Positions 13,927-20,822 of a stretch of 20,822 bases of DNA are shown here, in pieces (within the stretch, counting starts at the first letter, position 1; the number at the start of each line of letters is the position of its first letter). The position numbers and the translations under genes were made by a program. Source of the stretch: Gammaproteobacteria bacterium (GTDB taxonomy: Bacteria; Pseudomonadota; Gammaproteobacteria; Steroidobacterales; Rariloculaceae); contig PKRJ01000061.1 in the NCBI GenBank assembly GCA_017577365.1, positions 1 to 20,822 of the forward strand, in the 5' to 3' direction. Under the pieces are notes generated by a model. The model worked only from the letters and a program-made list of their open reading frames with translations. It ran no database searches and was not told the origin of the DNA.

Positions 13927-14327
13927 GCGAAATCGGCTGGAATGGGCGATCTCTCCAGATCTGGAAGGACGGCCAGAAGATCGCGGCCGTCCGCGAGAAG
14001 ACGGTGACGCACACGCGCGAGCCGATCGACGTCACGACCGACGATTCTAATGGCGATCGCACGCTGCTGCCGGCGCCGGCGCTGCGGGCGATCGATGTGT
14101 CGGTCGCGGGCGTTGCGACCGAGGACAACTTTCAGGCGTTCCTCCAGCATTGGAAGGACGATCAGTTCCTCGATGTCCAGGTGCGCAATCCCGACGGCTC
14201 GGCCGAGTCGGCGCAAGAGGGATTCTTCTTGGGCAACATCGAGTTTCAGGGCGCGTACAACGATGCGGTCGTCTTCACTGCGCAGCTCATGAGCTCGGGA
14301 CCGTGCCAGATCGAGCCGGGCAGCTGA
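13923..14327 (+). CDS. Major tail (tube) protein
   Basis: ATG 13923 overlaps the terminator stop; 134 residues. The sequence MSEIGWNGRSLQIWKDGQKI, then KTVTHTREPIDVTTDD, VSVAGVATEDNFQAFLQHW, and VFTAQLMSSGP is that of a small TP901-1-like tail tube protein. By family knowledge it forms hexameric rings stacked around the tape measure. It lacks an added Ig-like domain at the C-terminus. A related copy of this fold is encoded at 20087, where it carries a long repeat-rich extension. Position directly before the tail assembly chaperone supports the assignment. Confidence 0.85.
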   Translation: MSEIGWNGRSLQIWKDGQKIAAVREKTVTHTREPIDVTTDDSNGDRTLLPAPALRAIDVSVAGVATEDNFQAFLQHWKDDQFLDVQVRNPDGSAESAQEGFFLGNIEFQGAYNDAVVFTAQLMSSGPCQIEPGS

Positions 14328-14331
14328 GCAT

Positions 14332-14342
14332 AGGGGGAGAGG
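14332..14342 (+). promoter_or_regulatory. Strong ribosome binding site of the tail assembly chaperone
   Basis: AGGGGGAGAGG directly precedes ATG 14343. The purine run is long and G-rich, offering several spacings for ribosome binding, and fixes the start of the chaperone gene. Confidence 0.55.
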
Positions 14343-14837
14343 ATGGCGCGCACGGTCCGCAAGACGATCACATTCCCCATCTTCGACGAGGACGTCACGA
14401 TCGATATCGACTGGCGCATCGTCGAGGCGGCGGAGCGCGCGTATCGAGACGCCGGCGATCGCATCGTGAACGCCGACAATATCGCGATCTCGCTCGGTAC
14501 GCCGGCGGGGATGTCCAGGTCGCGCATCGCCGACGTCCTCATCGAGTGGATGCGCTTGCAGCAGGTCATGCCCGAGGGCCGGAAGCGCGTCGAGGTGCGT
14601 GAGCACATCGTCACGGCGCGGCCCGAGCGGCTCAATCGATACGCGGGCTGCATCCAGGGCGCGATCCTGTACGCGCTGAGCTACATCGACGAGCGGCAGC
14701 TTCGGATCCTCGAGCGCGGCGAGGACCTGTCCGATATGCCGGACGAATCGTCCGAGCCGGCCGACGGCGAGGTCGAGGACGACGAGGGCCAGGAAAAAAA
14801 AGCGGATACGGCGGAATCGATGGCGCCGGATTCGTAG
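14343..14837 (+). CDS. Tail assembly chaperone, short (gpG-like) product
   Basis: ATG 14343 to TAG 14835-14837, 164 residues. The N-terminal half (TVRKTITFPIFDEDVTIDID, then DVLIEWMRLQQVMPEG) is compact; the C-terminal part is acidic and disordered (EDLSDMPDESSEPADGEVEDDEGQEKK). Position between the major tail protein and the tape measure, and the slippery A-run near its end, identify it as the G protein of a G/GT pair as in lambda. Such chaperones bind the tape measure protein and recruit tube subunits, and are not kept in the virion. Most ribosomes should terminate here; a minority shift at 14795-14801. Confidence 0.85.
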   Translation: MARTVRKTITFPIFDEDVTIDIDWRIVEAAERAYRDAGDRIVNADNIAISLGTPAGMSRSRIADVLIEWMRLQQVMPEGRKRVEVREHIVTARPERLNRYAGCIQGAILYALSYIDERQLRILERGEDLSDMPDESSEPADGEVEDDEGQEKKADTAESMAPDS

Positions 14838-15013
14838 AGCTCGTCTATCGGATCGTCGTCGGCCGATGGGGGTTTGCGCCGTCGGAGTTCTGGCGCATGT
14901 CGCCGCAAGAGTTCTGGGTCATCGCAGACGAGCGGAAGCCAGCGCCCCAAGAGGAGACTGTCGGCGGGATGCCTCGGAAGGTCTTCGATGAGCTCCGCGC
15001 GATGCTCGATTAG
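14343..15013 (+). CDS. Tail assembly chaperone, frameshifted (gpGT-like) product
   Basis: A -1 shift on A-AAA-AAA at 14795-14801 joins residue 153 of the short product to a 70-residue reading in the -1 frame, 14801-15010, ending at TAG 15011-15013; the total is about 223 residues. The added part starts SGYGGIDGAGFVELVYRIV, then GFAPSEFWRMSPQEFWVIADE and ends PRKVFDELRAMLD. The pattern F-x-P-S-E-F-W-R-M-S-P-x-E-F-W is the known signature of tail chaperone C-terminal domains in GTA-like and Pseudomonadota phages. There is no usable start codon of its own early in this frame, and the tape measure gene begins 11 bases later, so a frameshift explains the region best. Confidence 0.82.
14795..14801 (+). 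promoter_or_regulatory. Slippery heptamer for -1 ribosomal frameshift
   Basis: The run of eight A (14794-14801) contains the heptamer A-AAA-AAA in correct register: zero-frame codons are GAA, AAA, AAA, GCG. In the -1 frame the reading continues without a stop for 70 codons. Possible stimulatory stems lie downstream (GAATC/GATTC around 14815-14833; ATCGG/CCGAT around 14847-14867), judged by eye only. Confidence 0.82.
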
Positions 15014-15024
15014 GAGCGGAGACC

Positions 15025-17004
15025 ATGCCGAGCCTAGGCTCATTGTTCGTCCAGATCGGCGCGAAGACTGACGGTCTCGACAAGGGCGGCGAGCGCGCCA
15101 GGCGCACGCTTAAAGATCTCACCGCCTCGATGCGGGGCGTCATCAACACGGCCGGCAAGCTGGGTGCTGCCGCTGGCGCCGCCGGCGCGGCGCTGATCGC
15201 CGGTCTTACGCGCTCGGGTATGCAGGCGATCGACGCGAACGCGAAGCTCGCCCGGTCGCTGCAGGCTTCCGTCGACGCGATTCGCGGCTTGCAGATCGCC
15301 GCGGAGGGCGCCGGGCTCAGCGACCTCGAAGGCTCGCTGAACCGTCTCAACCGACGGCTCGGCGCTGTCGAGATGGGCGGCGGTCCGGCGATCGAAGCGG
15401 TCAAGCGGCTCGGCTTGAACCTCGACGAGCTGCGCAAGATGGACGCGGACGAGCGAGTTGCCGCGATCGCGGACGCCGTGCGCGACTTCGGCGGCAGCGC
15501 GCAGGAGGCGGCGCGCCATCTGCAGAACCTCGGCTTTGAGCAGCGCGAGGCGCTCGGATTCTTCCGCGCGGGCGGCGACGCGATTCGTGCAGCGCGGCGC
15601 GAGGTCGAGGAGTACGGGCTCTCCGTCTCTGCGATCGATGCGGCGAAGATCGAGGCCGCAGGCGATGCGATGCAGCGGATCGGGCGCATCGCCGAAGTCA
15701 TACGAACGTCGCTCGCGGTCAAGCTCGCGCCGATCTTGCAGGGCCTCGCGGATCGATTCAACGAGCTCGCGCGCGCGAACAACGGATGGCGCGATCAGAT
15801 CGAGCGCGCGATCGAGGTCGGCATTCGCGGGTTTGGCAAGTTCCTCGACGTGATCCAAGGTCTACGGGTCGCGTTCAAGGCGAGCGAGCTCGTCTTAGTC
15901 GGCTTCCGCGCGGCCGTCGTCTCCGTCGCGCAGATCGCGGGCGAGGCGGTCTCGCGCTTGATCGATGAGGTGATCGAGAAGGCGAACGCCGGCATCGATG
16001 CGCTCAACAAATTGCCGAAGATCGATATCGCCCGCATCGATCCCGTCTCCGACTCGGCGTTCATGGAGACGCTGCGCGAGATGGGGGAGGCCGCGCGGCA
16101 GTCCGTCGGCGAGGTTCGCGCCGAGCTCCACGAGCTCGCAATGCAGGAGTTGCCGAGCGAGAAGTTTGCTCGCTTCCTGGACGAAGTTCGGGCGCGCGCC
16201 GACGAAGCGGCGCAGGCCGTCGTTCGCGCCGACGAGGCGCTCCGCGGGATGGAGGTCACGGACCTGCCCGCGGAAGCGGAGGAGGACGAGGGCGAGCGCA
16301 AACGCCATCAAGCGGCGCTCGAGCGGCTGCGCGAGCGGGTGATGACCGAGGCCGAGATCCTCGCGAAACGCCACGCCGAGGAGCTCGCGGAACTCGCGGC
16401 GCACAACGAGGCGAAACGTCTGCTCGACGAGGAGTACTACGCGCTCCGGACCGCCCTCGAAGAGAAGCACCAAGAGGAAATGAGGGAATTGCGCGAGCGC
16501 GCGATGACGGACGCGGAACGATTCGAGGCCATGAGCCTGCGCGGACGCATCGCGACCGTCACGGCAGGGCTCGCGAGGATGACGGCGGGCGTCGCGCAGC
16601 ACAACGAGAAGCTTTTCAGGCTCAACCAGGCGGCGGCGCTCGCAGAAGCGGCGATCGCGCTCCCGAAGGCGATTCTCGACTCGTACAAGAACGCCGGCGG
16701 CTATCCGTGGGGCATCGCCCCTGCTGCAGCGATGGCGGCGACCGGAGCGGCGCAGATCCAAGCGATCCGGTCCGCAACGTTCGCCGGCGGCGGAGGCGGT
16801 GTAGCACCATCGGCCGCCGGCACGACGGCGGCGCCCGCGACGAGCGACGTCGGCGCCGGACAGGGAGGCGGCGGGATCCGAGAGCGGGTCTTCCGTGTGC
16901 AGGGCATCTCGCCGAACGAATTGTTCTCTGGCTCTGCGGTGCGCGGCCTCCTCGAGGCGCTGCAGGAAGCGATCGACGACGGCGGCCGGCTGGTATTCGA
17001 CTGA
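15025..17004 (+). CDS. Tail tape measure protein
   Basis: ATG 15025 follows GGAGCGGAG 11 bases after the chaperone GT stop; 659 residues. The start SLGSLFVQIGAKTDGLDKG is the common tape measure opening. Residues about 45-66 are hydrophobic (AGKLGAAAGAAGAALIAGL). The middle is almost all helix, with a long charged coiled coil at about 418-502 (KRHQAALERLRERVMTEAE, KRHAEELAELAAHNEAKR, LEEKHQEEMRELRERAM). The C-terminus has the usual AIALPKAILDSYKN, AAAMAATGAAQIQAI segment, a Gly-rich spacer and the end NELFSGSAVRGLLEALQEA. At about 0.15 nm per residue it predicts a tail near 100 nm. The short length suits a small siphovirus. No muramidase or peptidase domain is seen. Confidence 0.92.
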   Translation: MPSLGSLFVQIGAKTDGLDKGGERARRTLKDLTASMRGVINTAGKLGAAAGAAGAALIAGLTRSGMQAIDANAKLARSLQASVDAIRGLQIAAEGAGLSDLEGSLNRLNRRLGAVEMGGGPAIEAVKRLGLNLDELRKMDADERVAAIADAVRDFGGSAQEAARHLQNLGFEQREALGFFRAGGDAIRAARREVEEYGLSVSAIDAAKIEAAGDAMQRIGRIAEVIRTSLAVKLAPILQGLADRFNELARANNGWRDQIERAIEVGIRGFGKFLDVIQGLRVAFKASELVLVGFRAAVVSVAQIAGEAVSRLIDEVIEKANAGIDALNKLPKIDIARIDPVSDSAFMETLREMGEAARQSVGEVRAELHELAMQELPSEKFARFLDEVRARADEAAQAVVRADEALRGMEVTDLPAEAEEDEGERKRHQAALERLRERVMTEAEILAKRHAEELAELAAHNEAKRLLDEEYYALRTALEEKHQEEMRELRERAMTDAERFEAMSLRGRIATVTAGLARMTAGVAQHNEKLFRLNQAAALAEAAIALPKAILDSYKNAGGYPWGIAPAAAMAATGAAQIQAIRSATFAGGGGGVAPSAAGTTAAPATSDVGAGQGGGGIRERVFRVQGISPNELFSGSAVRGLLEALQEAIDDGGRLVFD

Positions 17005-17786
17005 TGATCATCATTCCGAGCAACGCAACTTTGCCGAACAATCCGCGGCTCGGCTGGCGGAACTTCGTCACGTCCTCGAACGTCGACGCGTCATCGGAGG
17101 CCGATGGGTTTCCGGCGATCAACCTCGGCAATCCGGCGACGTACCTCAAGTGGCGCGCGAGCTCGGCCGCCGCGCAGACCCTCGTGATCGACCTTGCGAC
17201 CGAGACCGAGATCGATTACATCGGCATCGCAAGCCATAACCTCGGCTCGGCTGGGATTGCCTACGAGCTCGAATCGAGCAACGACTCATCGACGTGGACG
17301 TCTCGCGCGAGCGGTGCGCCGACGAATGACCGCGTCGTGTTTCACGAGTTCGCGCTGACGCCCGCGCGCTACTGGCGGCTCTCGCTCAGCGCCGGGACGG
17401 CAGCGCCGGAGATCGCGGTGCTCTATCTCGGCCGCGTCACGATCCTCGAGAGGCGCATCTACGTCGGACACACGCCGATCACGATGGGGCGCAAGCGACA
17501 GACCTCGACCGGCCGCAGCGAGCGCGGGCAGTTCCTCGGCCGCATCCGATTGAGCGAGACGCTCGAGTCGACGATCGCGATGCAGAACATCGACCCCGAC
17601 TGGTATCGGGACGAGCTAGACGGGCTCATCGAGGACGAGGATCTCAATCCGTTCTTTTGGGCGTGGCGCCCCTCTGACTTCCCCGAGGAGGCGGCGTTCG
17701 CGTGGTCAATGGGCGACATCGTCCCGGTCAATCAGCGCAGCAACGGAATGATGCAGTTTGAGGCGCGGATCCAGGCGATCAGGTGA
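17004..17786 (+). CDS. Distal tail protein with N-terminal discoidin-like domain
   Basis: ATG 17004 shares its A with the tape measure stop; 260 residues. Residues about 15-145 look like a discoidin (F5/8 type C) jelly roll: SEADGFPAINLGNPATYLKW, QTLVIDLATETEIDYIGIAS, ELESSNDSSTWTS, and ARYWRLSLSAGT are the typical strands, with ALRYWRL-like close. The second half (GRKRQTSTGRSERGQFLGRI, IDPDWYRDELDGLI, FFWAWRPSDFPEEAAFAW) fits proteins that follow the tape measure gene in this phage type. It may be the ring at the end of the tube (Dit-like) or a lambda gpM-like tip protein, with the discoidin part contacting sugars. The role is inferred from fold pattern and position. Confidence 0.72.
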   Translation: MIIIPSNATLPNNPRLGWRNFVTSSNVDASSEADGFPAINLGNPATYLKWRASSAAAQTLVIDLATETEIDYIGIASHNLGSAGIAYELESSNDSSTWTSRASGAPTNDRVVFHEFALTPARYWRLSLSAGTAAPEIAVLYLGRVTILERRIYVGHTPITMGRKRQTSTGRSERGQFLGRIRLSETLESTIAMQNIDPDWYRDELDGLIEDEDLNPFFWAWRPSDFPEEAAFAWSMGDIVPVNQRSNGMMQFEARIQAIR

Positions 17787-17789
17787 GCG

Positions 17790-20087
17790 ATGGACATCGT
17801 CGAGATCGTCGAAATTGACATACCGTTCTGCCGGCTGACGTATGGTGTCGCGCCGTGCGAGGCCGAGCTCGGCGTGACGGGCGAGATCAAATGCTTCAAC
17901 ACGCGGCGCACCTGCCAGGACATAGAGAACTTCGATCCGGCGCCGCTGACGCTGCGATTCACCCATCCGTCGCTCGAGCTCGACTACGACGCGATTCCGT
18001 CGCTCGAAAGCGTGAGCGTGACGCCGCAGGTCGCGGATCCGGGCGTCTCGATGGGGCAGCGCGAAAGCGTGCGCGTCGTGCTCGCCGATCATCCTCACTC
18101 CGACGCCGGGCTCGACAAATACCTTGCAGAGCGCGACTACGATGCGTTTCGCCGCGGCACGTTCTGGGGGAAGTTGCGCGCGCGCATCACGACGCTCAAG
18201 GGGCTGCCGCTGCGCGTGCGCATCGGCGAGCGCGGCCGGCCGCTCGAGGACATGCGCACAGCGCACTATCTCATCGAGAGCACCGAAGGACCGGACGGGC
18301 GCGTGTTCTCGATCACGGCCAAGGACGCGCTCAAGGTCGCGGATGGCGATCGCGCGCAGGCGCCGGCCGCATCGCGCGGACAACTCGCCGCGGCGATATC
18401 CGAGAGTGATTTCTCGCTGACGCTCACGCCGGCCGGGATCGGCGACATCGACTACCCCTCGAGCGGCAAGGCGTGTATCGGCGGCTCTGAGATCGTGACC
18501 TTCACGCGCTCGGGAGACAACATCACGTTGACCGGCCGCGGTGTCTCGAATACGGAGGCGACATCACACCAGGAGGGCGAACTCTTCCAGCTCGTGCTCG
18601 AGTACAACGCCGAGACCGTCGCGAACATCATCTACGATCTATTGATCACGTACACGGCGGCCGATCCCGCGTGGATCCCGCTCGCCGACTGGCAACAGGA
18701 GGTTGATGACTTCATCGGCCGGCTCTATTCGGCGGAGATCGCCGAGCCGACGCCGGTGCGCGATCTCATCAACGAGCTGATCGAGCAGGCCGGCCTCGTG
18801 CTCTGGACGGACGTCTACGCGCAGCAGATCCGTCTCCAGGCGCTCCGCCCCGTGCCGGCCAGCGCCGAGATCATCGACGAGGAGCGGATGCTCGAGGGCA
18901 CCTTCCGGCAGGTCGATCAGCCGAAGAAGCGCATCTCGCAGTCATGGACGTTCTACGGCCAGATTCGCCCGACTGAGCAACTCGACAACCGGCTCGGCTA
19001 TCAATTCGCGGCGATCGGCGTCGACCTAGAGTCCGAGGCCGAGCACAACGACGAGCCGGCGATCAGCAAGGTATTCTCTCGATGGATTACCGGCACGAAT
19101 CGCGCGGCGGCCGAGCGGCTGAATGAGTTGAAGCTCGCGCGCTACGCTCAGGCGCCGCGGCGGTTCGAGTTCGGCTTGTTCCGTACCCATCCGGTCGAGC
19201 CTGTCATCGGGGCCGGAATTCAGATTCAGCACCGGGCGCTGCAAGACGAGACGGGCGGTCAGCTGATCGTGCCGGCGCAGATCATCTCCGTCGCGCGTTC
19301 ACGCGACCGCTGGGGCGTCGTCGCCGAGGAGATGGCCTTCCGCGGCGATATCGGTTCGCGCACCGTATTCCTCGACACGGATATGTGGAACATCAACCTG
19401 CGCGAGCTCTATGACCAGATCTACAGCGCGCCGACGATGTACGACACGATCACGTTCGTCGTCGCCGAGGGCGTGCAGATCGGCTCAGGTCCGAGCACCC
19501 TGATCAACTACAACCGCACGGTCGCAATGAGGGTCGGCGACTGGCCGGAGGGTCCGCGCATCCGAATCATCAACTACGGCAACATCCTCGGCTGCGGCGG
19601 CAATGGTCGCGACGCGCGCATCGCTGGCGTGCCACCGGGCTACAACTCCGGCGGCGGCGGTCACGGCGGCGATGCGATACATACGCGCGTCCCGATCGAG
19701 ATCGAAAATCACGGCATCATTGCGGGCGGCGGAGGCGGAGGCGGCGCGCAGCTCACGCACGGATATGGCGGCGGCGGCGGCGCGGGCGCGTACTGGAAGG
19801 AGCCTATACTGTACGGCTCTCCGTACGCGCCCGGCGGCCCGAACGTCGGATGGACGCCGGGGAGCCCGGCTCACGGCGCGCCCGGATCTCTAATGACCGG
19901 CGGTGCTCCCGGCGGTCCTACCGGTGGCGCGGGCGGCGATCTCGGCGAATGGGGCGAGGAGGCGCCGGATAGCGGCGGGCCGTTCGATGACGGGACGATC
20001 GGCGGCGCTCCAGGGTTTGCCGTTGATGGAGTCTCATTCGTTACTTGGATCGAGCAAGGCGACACGCGCGGGCGACTGCAAAACTAA
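17790..20087 (+). CDS. Tail tip hub/adhesin with four-cysteine module and Gly-rich C-terminus
   Basis: ATG 17790, 765 residues. The N-terminus has four cysteines, C14-x8-C23-x11-C35-x6-C42 (CRLTYGVAPC, KCFNTRRTC), a common feature of a phage tail tip family and spaced like the iron-sulfur cysteines of lambda gpL as I recall them. The middle is beta-rich; about 220-270 hold a small insert with SSGKACIGGSEIVTFTRSGD and LTGRGVSNTEATSHQEGEL, a typical hub decoration. The region 310-530 contains VRDLINELIEQAGLVLWTD, RISQSWTFYGQIRP and related hub strands. From about residue 600 the chain is glycine-rich (IIAGGGGGGGAQ, GYGGGGGAGAYW, and many GG-P-G turns), like polyglycine-type tips of T-even gp38 adhesins. 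It likely acts as hub and receptor-binding tip in one chain. Confidence 0.75.
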   Translation: MDIVEIVEIDIPFCRLTYGVAPCEAELGVTGEIKCFNTRRTCQDIENFDPAPLTLRFTHPSLELDYDAIPSLESVSVTPQVADPGVSMGQRESVRVVLADHPHSDAGLDKYLAERDYDAFRRGTFWGKLRARITTLKGLPLRVRIGERGRPLEDMRTAHYLIESTEGPDGRVFSITAKDALKVADGDRAQAPAASRGQLAAAISESDFSLTLTPAGIGDIDYPSSGKACIGGSEIVTFTRSGDNITLTGRGVSNTEATSHQEGELFQLVLEYNAETVANIIYDLLITYTAADPAWIPLADWQQEVDDFIGRLYSAEIAEPTPVRDLINELIEQAGLVLWTDVYAQQIRLQALRPVPASAEIIDEERMLEGTFRQVDQPKKRISQSWTFYGQIRPTEQLDNRLGYQFAAIGVDLESEAEHNDEPAISKVFSRWITGTNRAAAERLNELKLARYAQAPRRFEFGLFRTHPVEPVIGAGIQIQHRALQDETGGQLIVPAQIISVARSRDRWGVVAEEMAFRGDIGSRTVFLDTDMWNINLRELYDQIYSAPTMYDTITFVVAEGVQIGSGPSTLINYNRTVAMRVGDWPEGPRIRIINYGNILGCGGNGRDARIAGVPPGYNSGGGGHGGDAIHTRVPIEIENHGIIAGGGGGGGAQLTHGYGGGGGAGAYWKEPILYGSPYAPGGPNVGWTPGSPAHGAPGSLMTGGAPGGPTGGAGGDLGEWGEEAPDSGGPFDDGTIGGAPGFAVDGVSFVTWIEQGDTRGRLQN

Positions 20088-20822
20088 TGAGCAAGATCGG
20101 CTATGTCGGCTCGACGTTCCGGATCATCTGGAACGGGGATATCCTCGCCGCGGTTCGGACGAAAAGCGTCCAGCACATCCGAGCCGCGATCGACGTCTCG
20201 CACGAGGAGCGCGACGGCTGGCGGCATCTCGATCCGAAGTACGAATCGGTCGGCGTGGAGATCTCCGTCGAGGGCGTCGCGACGCCGACGAACTACGCGC
20301 TGCTCGAGCAGTGGCTAGGCGACACGTTCACCGATCTCATGCTCGTATTTCCCGACGGGACTATCGAGCTCGCCGAGGATGGCGCCTTTCTGCGCTCGCT
20401 CTCGTACGGCGGAGAGCATCAGGGCTTTGTCTCGTTCTCGGCGCAGTTCATCTTTTCCGGCCGCGTGAGCTTGCTCGAGCCGATCGTGCTCACGTCCTGG
20501 CCGTACAGCTACATCGCGCTCGACGAGCTCGACGTCGTGTTCCCGATGTCCCGCGGCGCCTATCCGCCGTTCTTCATCGAGCCGCTCGACGTCGGCTTCT
20601 CGATGACGTCAGGCTCGCTCATCACGCCGCTCGTCGAGTACGAGTGGACCGAGGAACTCGATGTCGGCTTCTCGATGGAGGCGGGCGCGCTCGTCGATCC
20701 GCTTGTCGTCTATGAATGGCCGATCGAGGAACTCGGCGTCGCGTTCACGATGACCGAGGGCGCGATCCTCGACGTGCTCGTCGAGTACACGCTCTGGCCG
20801 ATCGAGGAGCTCGACTTAGGAT
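20087..20822 (+). CDS. Second tail-tube-like protein with tandem repeats, 3' end missing
   Basis: ATG 20087 shares its A with the previous stop (TAA 20085-20087); the frame stays open to the window end, at least 245 residues. Residues 1 to about 127 are a paralogue of the major tail protein at 13923: MSKIGYVGSTFRIIWNGDIL, then ISVEGVATPTNYALLEQW against VSVAGVATEDNFQAFLQHW, and SFSAQFIFSGR against VFTAQLMSSGP. The rest is a set of short tandem repeats (ELDVGFSM-x-x-G-...-VEYEWPIE). It follows the hub gene, so it may be a tip or fibre protein built on the tube fold rather than the tube itself. The missing C-terminus prevents a firmer call. Confidence 0.7.
   Translation, partial: MSKIGYVGSTFRIIWNGDILAAVRTKSVQHIRAAIDVSHEERDGWRHLDPKYESVGVEISVEGVATPTNYALLEQWLGDTFTDLMLVFPDGTIELAEDGAFLRSLSYGGEHQGFVSFSAQFIFSGRVSLLEPIVLTSWPYSYIALDELDVVFPMSRGAYPPFFIEPLDVGFSMTSGSLITPLVEYEWTEELDVGFSMEAGALVDPLVVYEWPIEELGVAFTMTEGAILDVLVEYTLWPIEELDLG
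20528..20822 (+). repeat. Protein-coding tandem repeats of about 19-26 codons
   Basis: The motif L-(D/G)-(V/L)-x-F-x-M recurs with its leucine codon (CTC) at 20528, 20585, 20657, 20732 and (partial) 20810, spacings of 57, 72, 75 and 78 bases. Consensus unit: ELDVGFSMxxGxLxxxLVxYEWPIE. The copies differ at many bases, so the array is diverged at the DNA level. It continues beyond the window. Confidence 0.75.

Noticed and set aside
19720..19800. GGCGGCGGA-type low-complexity DNA as a repeat element
   Set aside because: It is explained by glycine codons of the adhesin tip; no longer repeat unit extends beyond the coding pattern.
1..20822. Very frequent CTCGAG and GATC words across the window
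   Set aside because: They follow from preferred Leu-Glu (CTC GAG) and Asp/Ile codon pairs in the + strand genes, so they need no separate explanation.

Overview
The window is 20.8 kb of high-GC DNA with every supported gene on the + strand, packed with 1-4 base stop/start overlaps (ATGA or GTGA). It is the late (lysis, packaging, head, tail) region of a long-tailed, siphovirus-like phage or prophage. Base composition, an L-alanyl-D-glutamate type endolysin and lambda/HK97-like neck and tail genes suggest a Gram-negative, GC-rich host, probably a Pseudomonadota. That host guess is inference. I saw no integrase, replication gene, tRNA, rRNA, CRISPR array or insertion sequence.

Layout. 2-415: the 3' part of a secreted fibronectin-III-like protein. 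417-614: a Fis-type helix-turn-helix protein. 614-1976: the lysis cassette, with small membrane proteins, a putative holin with two possible starts, an M15 endolysin and a spanin-like protein. 1981-3743: small and large terminase. 3761-5653: a portal protein that carries a C-terminal 2H-phosphoesterase domain like the anti-CBASS enzyme Acb1. 5650-6591: a MuF-like head morphogenesis protein. 6591-9055: two enzymes that are not structural, a GT2-like glycosyltransferase and a fusion of a glycosyltransferase-like domain with an ATP-grasp ligase-like domain. 9060-12020: a DUF2213 protease/scaffold protein, a decoration protein and the major capsid protein. 12031-13926: a small SAP-like protein, head-tail connectors and a tail terminator. 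13923-15013: the major tail protein, then the tail assembly chaperone pair made through a -1 ribosomal frameshift at an A8 run. 15025-17004: the tape measure protein. 17004-20087: a discoidin-containing distal tail protein, then a hub/adhesin with an N-terminal four-cysteine module and a glycine-rich C-terminal tip. 20087 to the end: a partial gene whose N-terminus is a second copy of the major-tail-protein fold, followed by about 25-residue tandem repeats that run off the window.

Working together: the terminase loads DNA through the portal into a capsid built by MuF, DUF2213, decoration and capsid proteins. The neck genes join it to a tail about 100 nm long, estimated from the tape measure length, and the tip proteins recognise the host. 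The lysis cassette lies upstream and probably belongs to the same transcription unit.

The parts most worth attention are the portal-Acb1 fusion (counter-defence built into a virion protein), the glycosyltransferase/ATP-grasp cassette inside the head operon (possible modification of virion or host surface), and the tail-tube paralogue with tandem repeats at the tail tip.
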